This document shows, one piece after another, positions 19,034 to 31,131 of a DNA stretch of 64,000 bases. The DNA comes from Wolfiporia cocos (Eukaryota; Basidiomycota; Agaricomycetes; Polyporales; Phaeolaceae), in NCBI GenBank assembly GCA_029448655.1, contig JACCLO010000001.1, positions 5,022,001 through 5,086,000 on the forward strand. Reading direction: 5' to 3'. A program made the translations under genes and the position numbers. The first letter of the stretch is position 1. The number at the start of each line of letters is the position of its first letter. The notes beneath the pieces were generated by a model. The model was not told the DNA's origin and made no database searches. It worked only from the letters and a program-made list of their open reading frames with translations.

Positions 19034-22000
19034 CTCGGTATGCTAAGGACTAGCAACGCTGTGAAACCGCGTACCTACTAGGGGGAACATAACCCGAATA
19101 AGAGTAGGGATGGACATGTACAAACTGGACATAGGAAAAAAAAGACGTATACGAAGAAACTGCTTTCGAGCTCTCTGGGATACACCAAGCACGCGGACGC
19201 CGAACAAGTACCTGTTCCGCCACAACACGACATCCATCCACAACCGGCATCGAACCCGACTGGCACCGGCAGTCTGTCCCGAGACCAACGTAACCAAACG
19301 CAAGTACTCCGGAGAGGAACTCGGGGCCTGGACGCACTTCGTCCAATAGGAAACGGCTCACGGAAAAAAAGCTTAGGAAGCGAGTATCGGACTCACACGA
19401 ACCAGGTATGCCCCTTAGATTTAATTCATGGACTATACTCTGCCATGGGGCAAACCACGACCCCGAGCAATGCACAATTCCGCTCTGTAACGAACCACGG
19501 CGGTAAAACATCCCGCTACGAACTTTCTATTTGGAGGAATGGCCCACGGGCACTCCACCCTTTTGACTCCGTTACAAAATAAAATATATACCCTCGGGGA
19601 ACAGCACAATACGCACCCACTTAATACCTTAGAAAATATAAACCGATGCAACCCTCTTTAGTAAGGGATAACATCATATAACGAACCACGGGTCTGGACG
19701 AGGGGAAATGGCAGCCTCGCCCAGACTCATGACCATAACGCATGAAGCGCGAACCCGAACCATGGGCGCGTGGAATCTATCTAGTACGACCCAGACAAAG
19801 GGCGTACATTTACAATGAAGCGTGACCCAACCCAGGAACGGGAAAGGGCTCATGGAATTTTTTATGACACCCCCGGGCGCAACCCTCCCAGACACACGGA
19901 GGACCGGGCATGCCGACGACCTAATCCTGCGGGAAGGTCATGACCACGCCTACGGGCATTGGGACATTGTACCCTGGTAGTAGCACATGTACTACCAATG
20001 GGAATAATTGAACCCGCCACGTCCAGAATGGCCTTAACCGGCGAGGACGTGAAGGGGCAGTGCGACGGAACATTCCGCACTGTCCATACACAAAAGTCGT
20101 ACTAAATGATTCGAAACGGAATAGATCATTTAGGAGATCCGAAGCGACACCCCATGGATAATCGAACCGACTCGCGGACCAGATCGTACAGCAATAATAC
20201 GACCAGTCACAGCTCGAACGGCTAGAGTAAGAGGAACATTTTGAGAACTTATGGAAAGTACTCCGAGAGGAAAACGGCGCCGGTTACGACCCCGGCTGAG
20301 CCACCTCGGTAGAGGAAATCCCGTCTGATAGGCAACTACCCCATACAGGGAGTCGTAAGCCCTAGTTCAGAAATAGGAACTTGATTAGTACTCCGAAGCC
20401 CGACGACTTGACTCGCCAAGCAGTACCGATCCCCGCTAATGCAAGAGCCTCGGCGCACTTCACCAGCTCAGCGCAAGACGGACCCATTCGATCGTCACTA
20501 CATCCATGATGACCTCATTCCGGGACAGCCAAAGAGAACCACCGGCAGTCCACCTCCACGACGAGAAATACCGCGGATAACAAATACACGACCGATGTAC
20601 CATTCCGGTCAACGAACCAACCCCGCCCCCGATCTGGATCAAGTAGATCGCGGGGATGTAAATATATTACACTTGCTTACATTCTAGAGAAAACAGGAAC
20701 AGGAATAGTAGAAGGACCAACCCTAAAGAGGGGGTCCTGGCAACCCAATACGATGCGCACCCCATCGTAACCGATCAGCCTGAGGGGACCGCAACCAAAG
20801 CAGGGGTTCCCTAGTCCTCGCGCTACCCCACCAGGAGCGCTGAGAAACCGGAACTACCAGCCGAGGAAGCAACCCCCTCCGCTCGATCTCGAACCACCTA
20901 TACCGACTAGGATCGTCAACGTAAGCAAGTCGCCGCTGCCGATACACCACCCCAGCAGATGGCTGTAACAACAACGACACCTATACCCCGCCTTCGACAG
21001 GAACGAGGCAGGCAGAGTGTCCCGTGCTGGACCCTAACCCGGAACTATGGGCCGCACGCGAACCAGACGCCCAGCCACTATACCCCCACGCGCTAGATCG
21101 CACACGTTTAAGTTATAATTCACTAACGTACATAGGAAGAAACGAACCGAGCAGGAGATCAGGCGAACAACGCCTGGGCCAACGGCTGAACATGTAGCCG
21201 TCGCCAGTAAAGACCATGGAAGCTGACCAATCCCGGCATGATGCCACTCCCCAGTACCTAAGCCAGAATACGGCAGTGGGAACAGGGACCGCCTCTCATG
21301 TCCGGTTACGCAACCACAGGACTGCACCATCGTCCCTCAACCCAAATCGACCTCGTACGCGGGCCAAGCAGTGCCCCTTTCAACACTTTGGGCCATTGAT
21401 GCCCCACACACTCATTCGGCGATTCCGGCCGTAAAACGGATCGGGCAGCTGGACAGCCCATATACCAACCCCCAGTAGACTCAGACGGCAAGAAAAGAAC
21501 CAATGCCGTGACCTCCCGGTAAACCAGACCGGGCACAGCTAAGTACTTTCCTTTAAAGAAGCACTATGAGGGACTCGAAAAGGGACAATATACCCTAAGA
21601 GGGAACACGGCAGAACACGCCACCTCTTATACAATAGAAACACGAGCGAGACCCTAACGCTCTAATAGTAATAAAACATATACTCTTACGCTCGTAGAAA
21701 CCCAGGCGAGCGTGTTACGCCCTGGATCACTACGAGCATAAGATAATCCCTATACACCGAACACAGGGGCGATAGAATAGCCCATAATAGTATAACAAAC
21801 CAATACAACCGAGATGGGACATTCCTCGGAAGTATACAATCAAGCACGGGGACCTATGGACCCGCTGCAATGACTTGTTCTCTAGAAACACCGGGGAAAC
21901 CCTACTAGAGATACGAATGAAATTATACCCGAGCACGGACAAGCTCACAAGGGGACAGCGCCCCTTAAAAACTGCTAATCATTCGTTTATATTTATAAAA

Positions 22001-22093
22001 TAGAATAACAAACCACCAAGGATGCGGGGAAACATACGCACCTTGAATGAACATGGAAGGACCCAAGTACCTAGAAATCGGACCAGAGCTCGC

Positions 22094-23251
22094 TGTCACA
22101 AACTTACATGTTTGTGAGGACCTGCACAGCAGGGGTGTCCATACGCGGCTGACAAGCCGGTGTACGCGTCGACGAGAGGTGAGCACAGAGGCTTAGAGTA
22201 ATGGATGGAACATTCCCTTAGTATATGCCGACGTCGCTGACTAGCACACAGATGAGCGAGACGAGATATGGCCCCCGGGGCAGTGACGCATCACGCACGA
22301 TGAAAGAAAGGAGCCGAAGCTCATAGACGAGAATCTCAAAGATGGGGATAAGCCCCATCTTGTCGTAGGCTATATACATGTGTAAGAGACGGAACGTACT
22401 ACCCTAAAGTCCTGGCCTGTGCGTGTCACAGACTTACCGGTCTGTGCGACCCTGGCTACAGGTGAACCCCCACAACCCTCCACAAGTCCATGACGACGCA
22501 CCCGGCGTACTCATAGGACAACCCCAGATGGACTCATAGGTCCATCCCTAAGGTGCCCAGCCACCTGAGGTCCCCAGACGTCGAAGACGCAACCACAGTC
22601 AAGAGAGAGAAGATGAGGCCCCGGGCCAGCGAGCACGCAGACTGGTGGTAAGAGAGGAGCTTGCGCTCAATGACGAGAATCCTAAAGATGGGGCTGTAAG
22701 GCCGCCATCTTGTCGTATATATACATGTGTGAGCGTAGTATCTACGAGCCCAGCCCTAAAGTAATGGTCTGTGCGCATTATCTACAGGGCACATGACAGG
22801 TAACGCTACATGTGATAATGTGACCATAGTGTGACAGTACCTGAGGCGCGCGCTACCCTACAGCGCTAACCGATGCGGTCAGGTGGTCTATATACTCGAG
22901 CACTAACGTGAGACAAGCGTTAGTGTAGCGGAGCGGCGTACGCCTAGCGCCGCCCATACAGCTAACGTGAGTGGAGTCAGGTACCCCCCCAGGGTATAAC
23001 CGTGACAGTGCACAAGGTAACTAAGGGTGACAGTGACGTTACACTACATGTACCTAGGTGTGACCTATCATGTGAGTACCTGGCACGCGCGCTGCCTGAC
23101 TAGCGCGCGCCTACTGGGTCAGGTGGTCATGAGAGTATCTAGGGTTCGACAGAAGGGTGAGCTTAGCGTGAGCGGAGCGTGCGCGTGTGCAGCGGCGCCC
23201 ATACAACGCATAACGAGGGATGAGGGTACCCCCAAGGGGTGAACCGTGACA
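22094..23251 (+). repeat. Solo LTR, hairpin family (TSD CTCGC), interrupted
   Basis: It begins TGTCACAAACTTAC, ends GAACCGTGACA, and is bounded by CTCGC at 22089-22093 and 23252-23256. A second LTR of the same family sits inside it (22424-23007). Without that, the outer LTR is about 570 bp. The 5' hairpin is CACAAAC/GTTTGTG. The pre-TATA hairpin is AAGATGGGG (22339-22347) with CCCCATCTT (22353-22361). Confidence 0.85.
22424..23007 (+). repeat. Solo LTR nested in the LTR at 22094
   Basis: It starts TGTCACAGACTTACCGG and ends ATAACCGTGACA (584 bp). The flanks are GTGCG (22419-22423) and GTGCA (23008-23012), a target duplication with one G/A change. Hairpins are CACAGAC/GTCTGTG at the 5' end and AAGATGG (22685-22691) with CCATCTT (22705-22711) before the TATA box. 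Confidence 0.8.
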
Positions 23252-24430
23252 CTCGCGTCCGCGCCACACCACCCTTTAGTACCGTAACCTTTGGGAACAC
23301 GAGTCACAAACGACTCCCAGTACTATGACCTCGGGAACCAAGGCCGCTGAAGCGCCCTCAGACCAAGCACGAAGGGAAAGAAAGTAAAGGGAAAAAGTAG
23401 AAGTAGAAGCGAACGACAAGCCGAGGACAGCTTGAATCTAGGGGGGGGAAATCGATTATTTCGGGTCAATTTAACGAAAAATCACCCCCTCTGGACATCG
23501 ACGACGACACCTTGCCTCACCAAAAACACGGTGAAGGGCTACCGCTATGCAGCATTTGGCAAAATCAAGCCATCACTCGCACACGTACTTAGACAGTAGA
23601 CAACGGTGCAATAAGCAAAAGGCACCCTTTTACTATACGAACCCGGGGAGAGCAACCCAGACACCCCACTTCCAACGAATATTACGATACAATAATGATC
23701 CTTACGATATAAAACCACGCCGACGATTGAAGGCGAACAAAAGAAACAAAAGAAAATACAAAATACAAAAAAAATATATACATAAAAAAGACACATACTA
23801 CAGTAACGAATCACATATACCCAAGCAAAGGAACCACATCCCCCCTACTATACAGATAGGATACACATGGATAGGAACCAGGACTTATTACTTACCTTCA
23901 TTTTACACTTACGGTAGACGAGACATCCCTACCATGAACCGCGGAAAACAAAAGGCAACAGGTCGGACGAACAGGACACACGGACACACGGAGCCAGTCA
24001 AACACTCCAGGGAAGAATACTTGCAAGCGGGTTGTGTAGAAAAAGACACACGGACATACCATACACGCACTACACTATAACCCACTGTCAAAACCAGGGA
24101 ACACGTAAGACAAAGAGCAAGGACGTCTACAGGACCCAAGGGCCCACGCGTCCAAGGTGATCCAACGGTAGACAGAGCTCGGAGTCGAACATACTGGTCA
24201 GACAGCACCAGCAGGATATGTAGGCATAGGACCACTGAAGTAGAAAAGCTACACACTAGCACTTCAGACACCACTGGTCAAGCCAACAAGTAGACTAAAA
24301 GGCACGCGGGCACTAGAACGTCGAAACCAGACCAATAAGTACACCACGCCCGGTGCAGACAAGTATAGTCGAACCATGTCCAAGGAACTTGCAAGGAAAC
24401 TCGGGGACGAGTTGCTAAAAGAGGGGGTAC

Positions 24431-26132
24431 TGTCACGAGCCAATTTCAAAGCCTAGTAGAACACCCTAGGTTGACACCCCATTCACGCCATAAGCACACT
24501 ACAGCACTCTATCTGAGCCCAGCTGGAATCCTACGGCAACGCTAGTAGAAGCCCTCCGCTATACAGGACACTACGGGCACTAGCAGGCCACCAGCAGTCT
24601 AACCCTAAACTCAGTCCAAGTCCCGGCAGCATGAGCCATACGCTGCCTAGTCCCTAAACCACGGAGTCACGAGTCGACCCCTAGAGCCCAACAGGCTACG
24701 ATAGCACAACGGTACGCCTTGCGCACACACCCAGGCTAAACCGCCGCCGTACAATACGCTATACGCCGACTAGGGGCACGACCTACACTCGCACGTGACC
24801 CAGAACACTAAATCTACCGCCTCGCGTCCCTATCGCACGGACACTCCCCATTACAGGCATTAGACCTTAGTCTACGAGTCCACACTACGGCTTCCCTCCA
24901 GTACCGCGACCTCTGGGAACCCAGGCCGTGAACGATCGACCCTCAGTACCGTAACTTCGGGAACAGAGGCCCCTGACGCGTCCTCTGACCACAACCTGTA
25001 TAGACTACTGCCCGTGGGATGGCAGACCCCGATTGACGAACCTTAGCAATCACCACCACCATTACTGGCATGCACACGACCAACGAGGAACACCGGTCGT
25101 ATACCCGATTGTGGCAGACCACGCCCGATCACGGACTTAGAACCCCACCATTACCGGCACACCCACAATCGACGAGAACCACTGATCGAACCCGGTAGAC
25201 TGGCTACTCCGTTGATCCGCCCCTTATACGCTACGTCGCCATGGACATCCTCGCTAGTGATGTGCAAAGCACGGCTCGGCTCAAAGCCCAGGGCTTGGGC
25301 CCGGCTTTGAAGGGCTTGGGCTCAGCGGAATGTCAAGCCGGGCCCTCCTTGATGGCTCAGGCTGGCTTGGGCCCGGCTCAGGCTCAGGCCAGGGCTTATG
25401 GGTAATCATGTAGGACCTCGAAATTATTGGCTTGTGCAGTTCAAATGGCAGCACAACATATTCAGAATGCTTATATGTCTACTATTTGTTGTTATTCTGA
25501 TCTACAAGTGTCTTTACAGCTGCTTATGATGTTGACCGAAAATCCAGATCTCGATCACAACCCCGATCGCAACAGTAGGAACGTTGCACAACGTTCCGCA
25601 CCGTGTTAGCAGATCACAAGTCATTGTAATGGTCGTTGATATCATATAAGGTGAATTGATGCAAAATCTTAAACCAAAGGGCCCATTTTCGCTAATTCTA
25701 ACAACACCACAGCTGCGCGCCTAAAGCTGCTGGCTCAGGGCTCAGCTACGGCCGGCTCACGATCCAAGCCGGGCCCTGAGCCGTCTTAAGCCGCCCCCCC
25801 AGGCTCGGCTCGGCCCGGCTTAAGTCGGCTCGGCCAGGCCCGGCTCACGGCTTTGAGCCGTGCTTTGCACATCACTAATCCTCGCATACCCCAGCGCTCC
25901 GATGCCATTACCGGCACATAGCTCATAGCCAGTTAGATACCAGTACGTAGAGGCCTCTGAGCCGCTGTACACAAACATGTACAAATAGATTAGGAGTATA
26001 TATGCCAGACAGTCTTGAGCGTAAACCTCAGACTTGTCTTGGCCTTTTGTGCCTTGAGATGCCCAGACCAGGAAGGCGCTTTCATGCGACCCACCTTCCC
26101 CCGGTGTGTGTCTTAAGGTTGCGCTTGTGTCA
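24431..26132 (+). repeat. 3' LTR of the large element, with hAT insertion
   Basis: It starts TGTCACGAGCC right after the purine tract and ends CTTGTGTCA; 1071 bp without the MITE. Compared with 16198-16845 there are about 16 substitutions, 15 of them transitions and 13 at CpG sites. The right flank (26133 on) has a GGTTCAATTCC stretch resembling a tRNA B box. Confidence 0.75.
25255..25877 (+). mobile_element. hAT-type MITE, copy 1
   Basis: 623 bp with terminal inverted repeats starting TAGTGATGTGCAAAGCACGG. It is flanked by an 8-bp duplication ATCCTCGC (25247-25254 and 25878-25885). The uninterrupted paralogue at about 16590 confirms the empty site. The 8-bp TSD and TIR type indicate hAT. 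GC-rich subterminal repeats of CGGCTCGGC type crowd both ends; no transposase is encoded. Confidence 0.9.
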
Positions 26133-27356
26133 TCGCGGTTCCTGGTTCAATTCCTGGCTTGCGATGCTTTATTTTGGTACTAACGGGCGCCTAATTTCGA
26201 TGACTTAGAGTGCCCCAGATGCATCTGCGGTGTTTCTAAAGATGCATCTGTGGCACTGAAAACTCTAGGGCATGCCGACCTCCAGGACCTGCGGAGCTCT
26301 GGATCGACCAGAAATCTTGGGCAGTAAAGCGGTTGTGAAACTTCTCTAATATCCAAGAACTGTCAAGCCATAATTATCGTTAGCAGAACACCTCTATTAG
26401 AAGCAGTGGATGATCTCAACGCGACGACACTTTCTGCTTCCTTCAGTCTCGTTGTGGCTCATCTATGCACTAGAATAGCCTGTCTCTGGTCTGCGGACGG
26501 TGTAGCTGGTCTAGTGGGGCAGAAGAAAGAAGAAGCGACACGATTACATCACCGCCGCACAACAAAGTGCTGATCTTCATATATCATAAACCACACCGGC
26601 TCGTGAAACCTCCGACCCTGCCGCGTTTTATGCTTCTTACAATCACTACCTCACATGCTCGATGTGCCTTCGCCGGCTTAGCATAATGCGTACGTATCGG
26701 GTATTCTATCACGTCGATTTGACATACATGATACAGAATATTGGCCCTCAGTGCCAATGGAAGGATTCGGGGAAAGTAGAATTCGTCTGAACAACCTCAT
26801 GCAACAACACGGGACAATTCACGAGATAAAGTATGAAATTAGTGTCTGCGGTCCACGATTCTGAGCGGAGTGGACGACTACTGTGTTATGCGTGCAGAGC
26901 TATCTATAATATCACCTTGACACTTGCTCAATGCTTATACTGTTGACTATAGATAACGGTGAGAAGAGTAGCAGAGGCATTCCGGGCGTCTCGAAAGAGG
27001 CATCCAGAGAGACCGCAGCTGCAGAGGCAAAGCCATTCTATCTACAATCACGCCCCATCGAGTTCTGTCGGAAATAATCCGTCAGTATGTAAAGCGGTGA
27101 CGCCTCGTCTTCGGTGTTGAGTACGCTTACGCCTATGTCTATATCAAAGGTCGAAAATGTGCTCAACTCGCTGGCATTATGCTCCTTTCCCGGTGAATCT
27201 TAGTTCATCTGACAACAGGGCCCAAGACTACCACCATTTCATCGGAATGTCACCCAATATGCTTTTTGTATACAATACCAAGCGATATAGCAGTTGACCA
27301 ATGTTGATGAGCCTACTCCAGCTTGCGATGGCCAACTCAGACATATCATGTTATCA
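26133..27356 (+). repeat. Dispersed repeat carrying a dsRBD gene, copy A (left part)
   Basis: From about 26560 this matches 30420-31390 and the reverse complement of 59163-60000 with substantial divergence. It continues past two MITE insertions to at least 28990. Between 26133 and 26560 no gene is seen; an imperfect inverted repeat (26209-26257) contains two copies of the palindrome AGATGCATCT. Confidence 0.55.
26757..27077 (+). pseudogene. Broken dsRBD protein gene (copy A)
   Basis: This aligns with the intact copies at 30832 and 59559: the N-terminal helix (IRLNNLMQQHGT) and a degraded second half (GVSKEASRETAAAEA). It has a TGA at 26862-26864 and the intron donor GT has become GC. Decayed relic of the same small gene. 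Confidence 0.6.
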
Positions 27357-27365
27357 CTGGCCTGG

Positions 27366-28212
27366 TAGTCTCATTACCAGACGGCAGTATTGAATACAAT
27401 ACAGTACCGTCTGGAAGAACTGTGGGTGAGGGCAATACAGTAACTTTTAAAACTCCGAATATACCATAAGAGGAATAGTCACTGGACCCGGGCCGGATAT
27501 GGCCGACAGCCACAAATGAGGCGCACGACAACTCAGGATGCTTCCGCGCACGCGCAAAATGAAATCAATCAATGGGATCCAATTATGAGAGAGGCATAAG
27601 ATGATAACTTCTGATCAGTGATGCCCTGCAGGGAGGAGACGAGATTGATGGGAATAGGAATAGTGAATCCAAGGTCGGATGCACAGGCTAGCACATCTCG
27701 TAGCCGTGAGTTGCACTCTAGCTTAGCTTGCTCAGCCAGCACTTGGGCATTTCCTTCCCCTCTCTTCGGATACACGCGCTGCTGCTTTAAGGGCTTTTTT
27801 CACGCTGCGTTCTTGCACGAGACACGCTTGTTCCGCCTTGAGTGTCTGGCTATCCAGGCCTTGAAGAACACGCCTGGCACGTTTTACCGGGGGTGTACCA
27901 ACCAGAGTGATTGGTACGACCTTTTATCTGTATGATGAGTAGAAGACAGTCTGTTTCATGGTGTACTTGTCATGTCTGTGCATTCGAGAGGCGCTCAGCG
28001 CGCCTCAGAATGCGCGGTCCCGTGACTATCCCGATTAGGTATATTCGGAGTTTCAAAAGTTACTGTACTGCTCTCCCTTACAGTTCTTCCAGTCGCTACT
28101 GGACGGTTTAAGCTACCCACGCCCTACCCTCCCTGCATCCCTCCCTCCAACTTCCTAGTATTCAGCCTCTCGTAGCTTATACCGTCCAAAGTAGCGACTG
28201 GAAACGAGTCTA
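27366..28212 (+). mobile_element. MULE-type TIR element (847 bp)
   Basis: It starts TAGTCTCATTACCAG and ends CTGGAAACGAGTCTA, with long imperfect inverted arms (matching segments near 27400-27470 and 28010-28110). It is flanked by a perfect 9-bp duplication CTGGCCTGG (27357-27365 and 28213-28221). The paralogous empty site lies near 31395. Nine-base duplications and long arms fit Mutator-like elements. The unique centre (27569-27935) has small ORFs on both strands but no recognised protein. Confidence 0.8.
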
Positions 28213-28281
28213 CTGGCCTGGACTCGTTACAGCATTGTCAGTCGACATCGGCGTATCTACTGGACGTGCTTGTATCGGCGG

Positions 28282-28897
28282 TAGTGATGTGCAAAGCACG
28301 GCTCAAAGCCGTGAGCCGGGCCTGGCCGAGCCGACTTAAGCCGGGCCGAGCCGAGCCTGGGGGGGCGGCTTAAGACGGCTCAGGGCCCGGCTTGGATCGT
28401 GAGCCGGCCGTAGCCAAGCCCTGAGCCGGCGGCTTTAGGCGCGCAGCTGTGGTGTTGTTAGAATTAGCGAAAATGGGCCCTTTAGTTTAAGACTTTGCAT
28501 CAATTCACCTGATATGATCTCAACGACCATTACAATGACTTGTGATCTGCTAACACGGTGCGGAACGTTGTGACGACTGTTGCGATTGGGGTTGTGATCG
28601 AGATCTGGATTTTCGGTCAACATCATAAGCAGCTGTAAAAACACTTGTAGATCAGAATAACAACAAATAGTAGACATATAAGCATTCTGAATATGTTGTG
28701 CTGTCATTTGAACTGCACAAGCCAATAATTTCGAGGTCCTACATGATTACCCATAAGCCCCGGCCTGAGCCTGAGCCGGGCCCAAGCCGGCCTGAGCCGT
28801 CAAGGAGGGCCCGGCTTGACATTCCGCGGAGCCCGAGCCCTTCAAAGCCGGGCCCAAGCCCCGGGCTTTGAGCCGAGCCGTGCTTTGCACATCACTA
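28282..28897 (-). mobile_element. hAT-type MITE, copy 2
   Basis: 616 bp in the opposite orientation to copy 1, flanked by ATCGGCGG at 28274-28281 and 28898-28905. TIRs and the internal sequence are near-identical to copy 1, implying recent activity of a hAT transposase elsewhere in the genome. Confidence 0.9.
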
Positions 28898-28905
28898 ATC
28901 GGCGG

Positions 28906-30831
28906 TACTATCATCCAATAGACTATGCAGCGGCTTCTGTTATACCAGAGCGAATAGCACTCGAGAGTCAGCGCTTCAGCGGCGATCAAAACACGATGAA
29001 CAAGAACTTGAAGGACAGTCGCGGTGCTTCGTGGCGTCAGGTGCGCTGATTTATGACGTAATCCGTTAGAAGGATCCCGATCACTGAGCTGAGGCCTTTA
29101 GAGCGTCGACGAGCCCTCGTCCTGCTCTCGCTAGAAGCTACTGGACGGAGTCGCGCTGTGATCTTGGGTCTGACACTTTCTCCACCGCAGTCCACGGCGC
29201 CACGGCTTCCTGTATGTCCTCCTGATATGCTACGCGAGTATCTATGACTCTGGACCGTTGTGCCTATACTTGACGACGCATAGTCGCACAAGCTTTAGTT
29301 AGATTCAGTTTGTCCCCCTGAGGCTCGATGGCTCGTTGATTTCGTCCGAGCAAACTGTTGAGGGCTCACTCCAATTGCTTGGTAGCAATGTAAGTTTTTT
29401 CAGTGTACCGTATCTGCAAGCAATAGCTGTTGCACCGGTGAGTGCGCATGCTACCAATGCTATATGCTTACCTGATCCATAGGTATGTCTTCTTGCGTGG
29501 ATTGCAGGCCCGGCAACGATGTCTCGCTTTGACTTCTCGATGTGAGGCCTGCTGAGCGATAGCCTGTGTACGCAAATGTTCCAAACCCGTCACTCTCAAT
29601 GACAGACTCATATGCTGACAAGCCTTACTGAATATTAGACCACTGCTCCATCTCAAAAACGCTTGGGGGCAACTTCTTCACGACTGACGATGTCCTCATC
29701 GGCTTCGTCATAAGTGGTGCTGCTCCATCCACCCGCGTGTTTTGTACACGTCATACTTCAGTGCTATGCTTGGCCTCAAACAATTGGTTAGCTGCGTGGC
29801 CTCATGACTCACCAATGGCTTACGATGTAGACATTCAGAGATACAGCCTCTGGTGTCCTATCGTCGCTGTCAAGGCCTCTGGATCGTGGCGCACTCGCAT
29901 AGCTACTGCGGACTGCTATATCGTTTCGACGGCTTGTGTAAATTCATCGACATCGAGGTCCTCCTCGGTCATAAATCGACGAAGTCGTCCTGTTAACATG
30001 TTCGCCCACTGATATGGACGTTCACAAAGGCGTTGCACAAAGTGAAGGCTAGCTTGTCCTGATATCGACTCTGCATCTGTTGCAAAAATTGATCCGTCCT
30101 GAACGTTAGCGGAATGCCCGGTACAGATGATCTACAGTTAGTGACCTTATCTGTCCTAGACGATTTGTCCGTTTCCTCGAACATTCTGATTGAATGCGCG
30201 AGCTACCCGATGATCCCCATCCAGCTCCTGCGACAAACGCCTCTATATGTCTTCTTCTGGTCCTCTTTGGGCTCGAAGCGGTGAAAATAATTCTCCTGAT
30301 CAAAAATTGCGGATCACGGACCTGAAGCTGAATTGGAAGCTCCCCTGAAGTTAGCTTTACAAAACAGTAAGTAGCGAATATAAATTTCAAAGCTTGATCT
30401 GTCTGCTTTGCAGCGTGACCATTACCACCGCTCATTAGAACCCCGATCTTCATAGACCACACCGGCCCATGCTACTCCCGACCCTACAGCGTTTCTGACT
30501 GCTTACGAACATCACCTCGCCTGCCCGGTGCGGCCTTTATCGTGTGGATAAAGTGGGATGCTCCGCCTGGAAAGTTCCAGCATGTTCTAGGGCATGTCAG
30601 ATGCCTTTCATGGCATTCCAAGCTGTTCCAGCGTGTACCCCAAAACGTTTGATTGACCCACATATTTACTTGGGCATGTATATAACGCTTTGAGCTCACA
30701 CACGATAGTGCTCAGCCAGGGCAGTTTAAACCTTCACTGACATTCGTCTAAAGACTTTACACGACATGTATGTATAGGACATTCTATCAGCCGATCAACG
30801 CTCATCATGTAATGCAGAATACTGACCAGCA
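28906..30831 (-). other. Repeat sequence with fragmentary minus-strand coding
   Basis: 28906-28990 is the end of repeat copy A. From 30462 down to about 29470 the minus strand has several short open stretches that read like a decayed multi-exon gene (for example MWSMKIGVLMSGG at 30462). A related opening occurs in copy C (59960-60223, plus there), so the piece belongs to the repeat and is divergent from the dsRBD gene. No family is recognised. Confidence 0.35.
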
Positions 30832-31131
30832 ATGGTAGTGGTAGAGAGCAGAATGCGCCTGAACAATTTGTTAGAACGAAACGGTACCCTGAACAATATG
30901 AAGTATGTGGAAGTTGTCGCTGGTCCAAAACACCAACAGACATGGACGATTATTGTGTTATGTGCGTCGAATTGTCTACAGTCGCACTTTGGCGCCTGCT
31001 CAATGTATATACTGCTGACTACAGACGACGGTGAGGAGTGTGGCAGAGGTACTGGTGCCTCGAAAAAGGCTGCCAGAGAAGCCGCAGCTGCTCAGGCACT
31101 ACCAGCTCTACAGTCACGTCTCGGGTTCTAG
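30832..31131 (+). CDS. Small double-stranded-RNA-binding domain protein (copy B)
   Basis: Two exons, 30832-30961 and 31025-31131, separated by a 63-bp GT-AG intron, give 78 residues. The protein is essentially one dsRBD: helix 1 (MRLNNLLERNGT), the GPKH loop followed by TWTIIV, the strand turn DGEECGRGTG, and the helix 2 start ASKKAAREAAAAQAL with the RNA-contacting KK. Single-domain dsRBD proteins of this size occur in many basidiomycetes; their role is unclear, and involvement in RNA silencing or RNA virus response is only a guess. The intact frame and splice sites, while copy A is broken, suggest function or recent duplication. Confidence 0.7.
   Translation: MVVVESRMRLNNLLERNGTLNNMKYVEVVAGPKHQQTWTIIVLCASNCLQSHFGACSMYILLTTDDGEECGRGTGASKKAAREAAAAQALPALQSRLGF

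Larger units (their letters stand above)
16846..24430 (+). other. Internal region of the large LTR element, no recognised gene
   Basis: Apart from solo LTRs at 18423-19033 and 22094-23251, this stretch has no recognisable protein domain on either strand. The plus strand is rich in A and C and poor in T over long runs (for example 19200-21900 and 23550-24450), which lowers stop-codon frequency and produces incidental ORFs. The longest plus ORF, 23547-24080 (177 residues, very basic), matches nothing I know. The purine tract at about 24417-24427 marks the right end. Confidence 0.55.
16198..26132 (+). mobile_element. Large non-coding LTR element (LARD-like)
   Basis: It has a truncated 5' LTR (16198-16845), an internal region to 24430 and a 3' LTR from 24431 to 26132. 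The 648 bp of 5' LTR align without net gaps to 24854-26132 once the hAT MITE and its duplication (631 bp) are removed. A self-priming site (AAGACAAGTCT, 16847-16857) follows the 5' LTR and a purine tract (AAAAGAGGGGG) precedes the 3' LTR, so both priming signals are kept. The interior, about 5.8 kb after subtracting later solo LTRs, shows no gag or pol domain. That fits a large retrotransposon derivative needing proteins from another element. Confidence 0.75.

Noticed and set aside
19050..19511. 153-codon minus ORF
   Set aside because: Overlaps A/C-rich non-coding retroelement sequence with other overlapping ORFs; no domain.
23547..24080. 177-codon basic plus ORF near the 3' end of the large LTR element
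   Set aside because: Composition is T-poor, which removes stops by chance; no domain, no start context and no paralogue seen.
26133..26165. GGTTCAATTCC B-box-like sequence followed by TTTATTTT, resembling the 3' half of a tRNA gene
   Set aside because: No A box or 5' half is present, the T stem has a T-T mismatch, and the acceptor strand has no partner. It may be a tRNA remnant at the insertion site but cannot be called.
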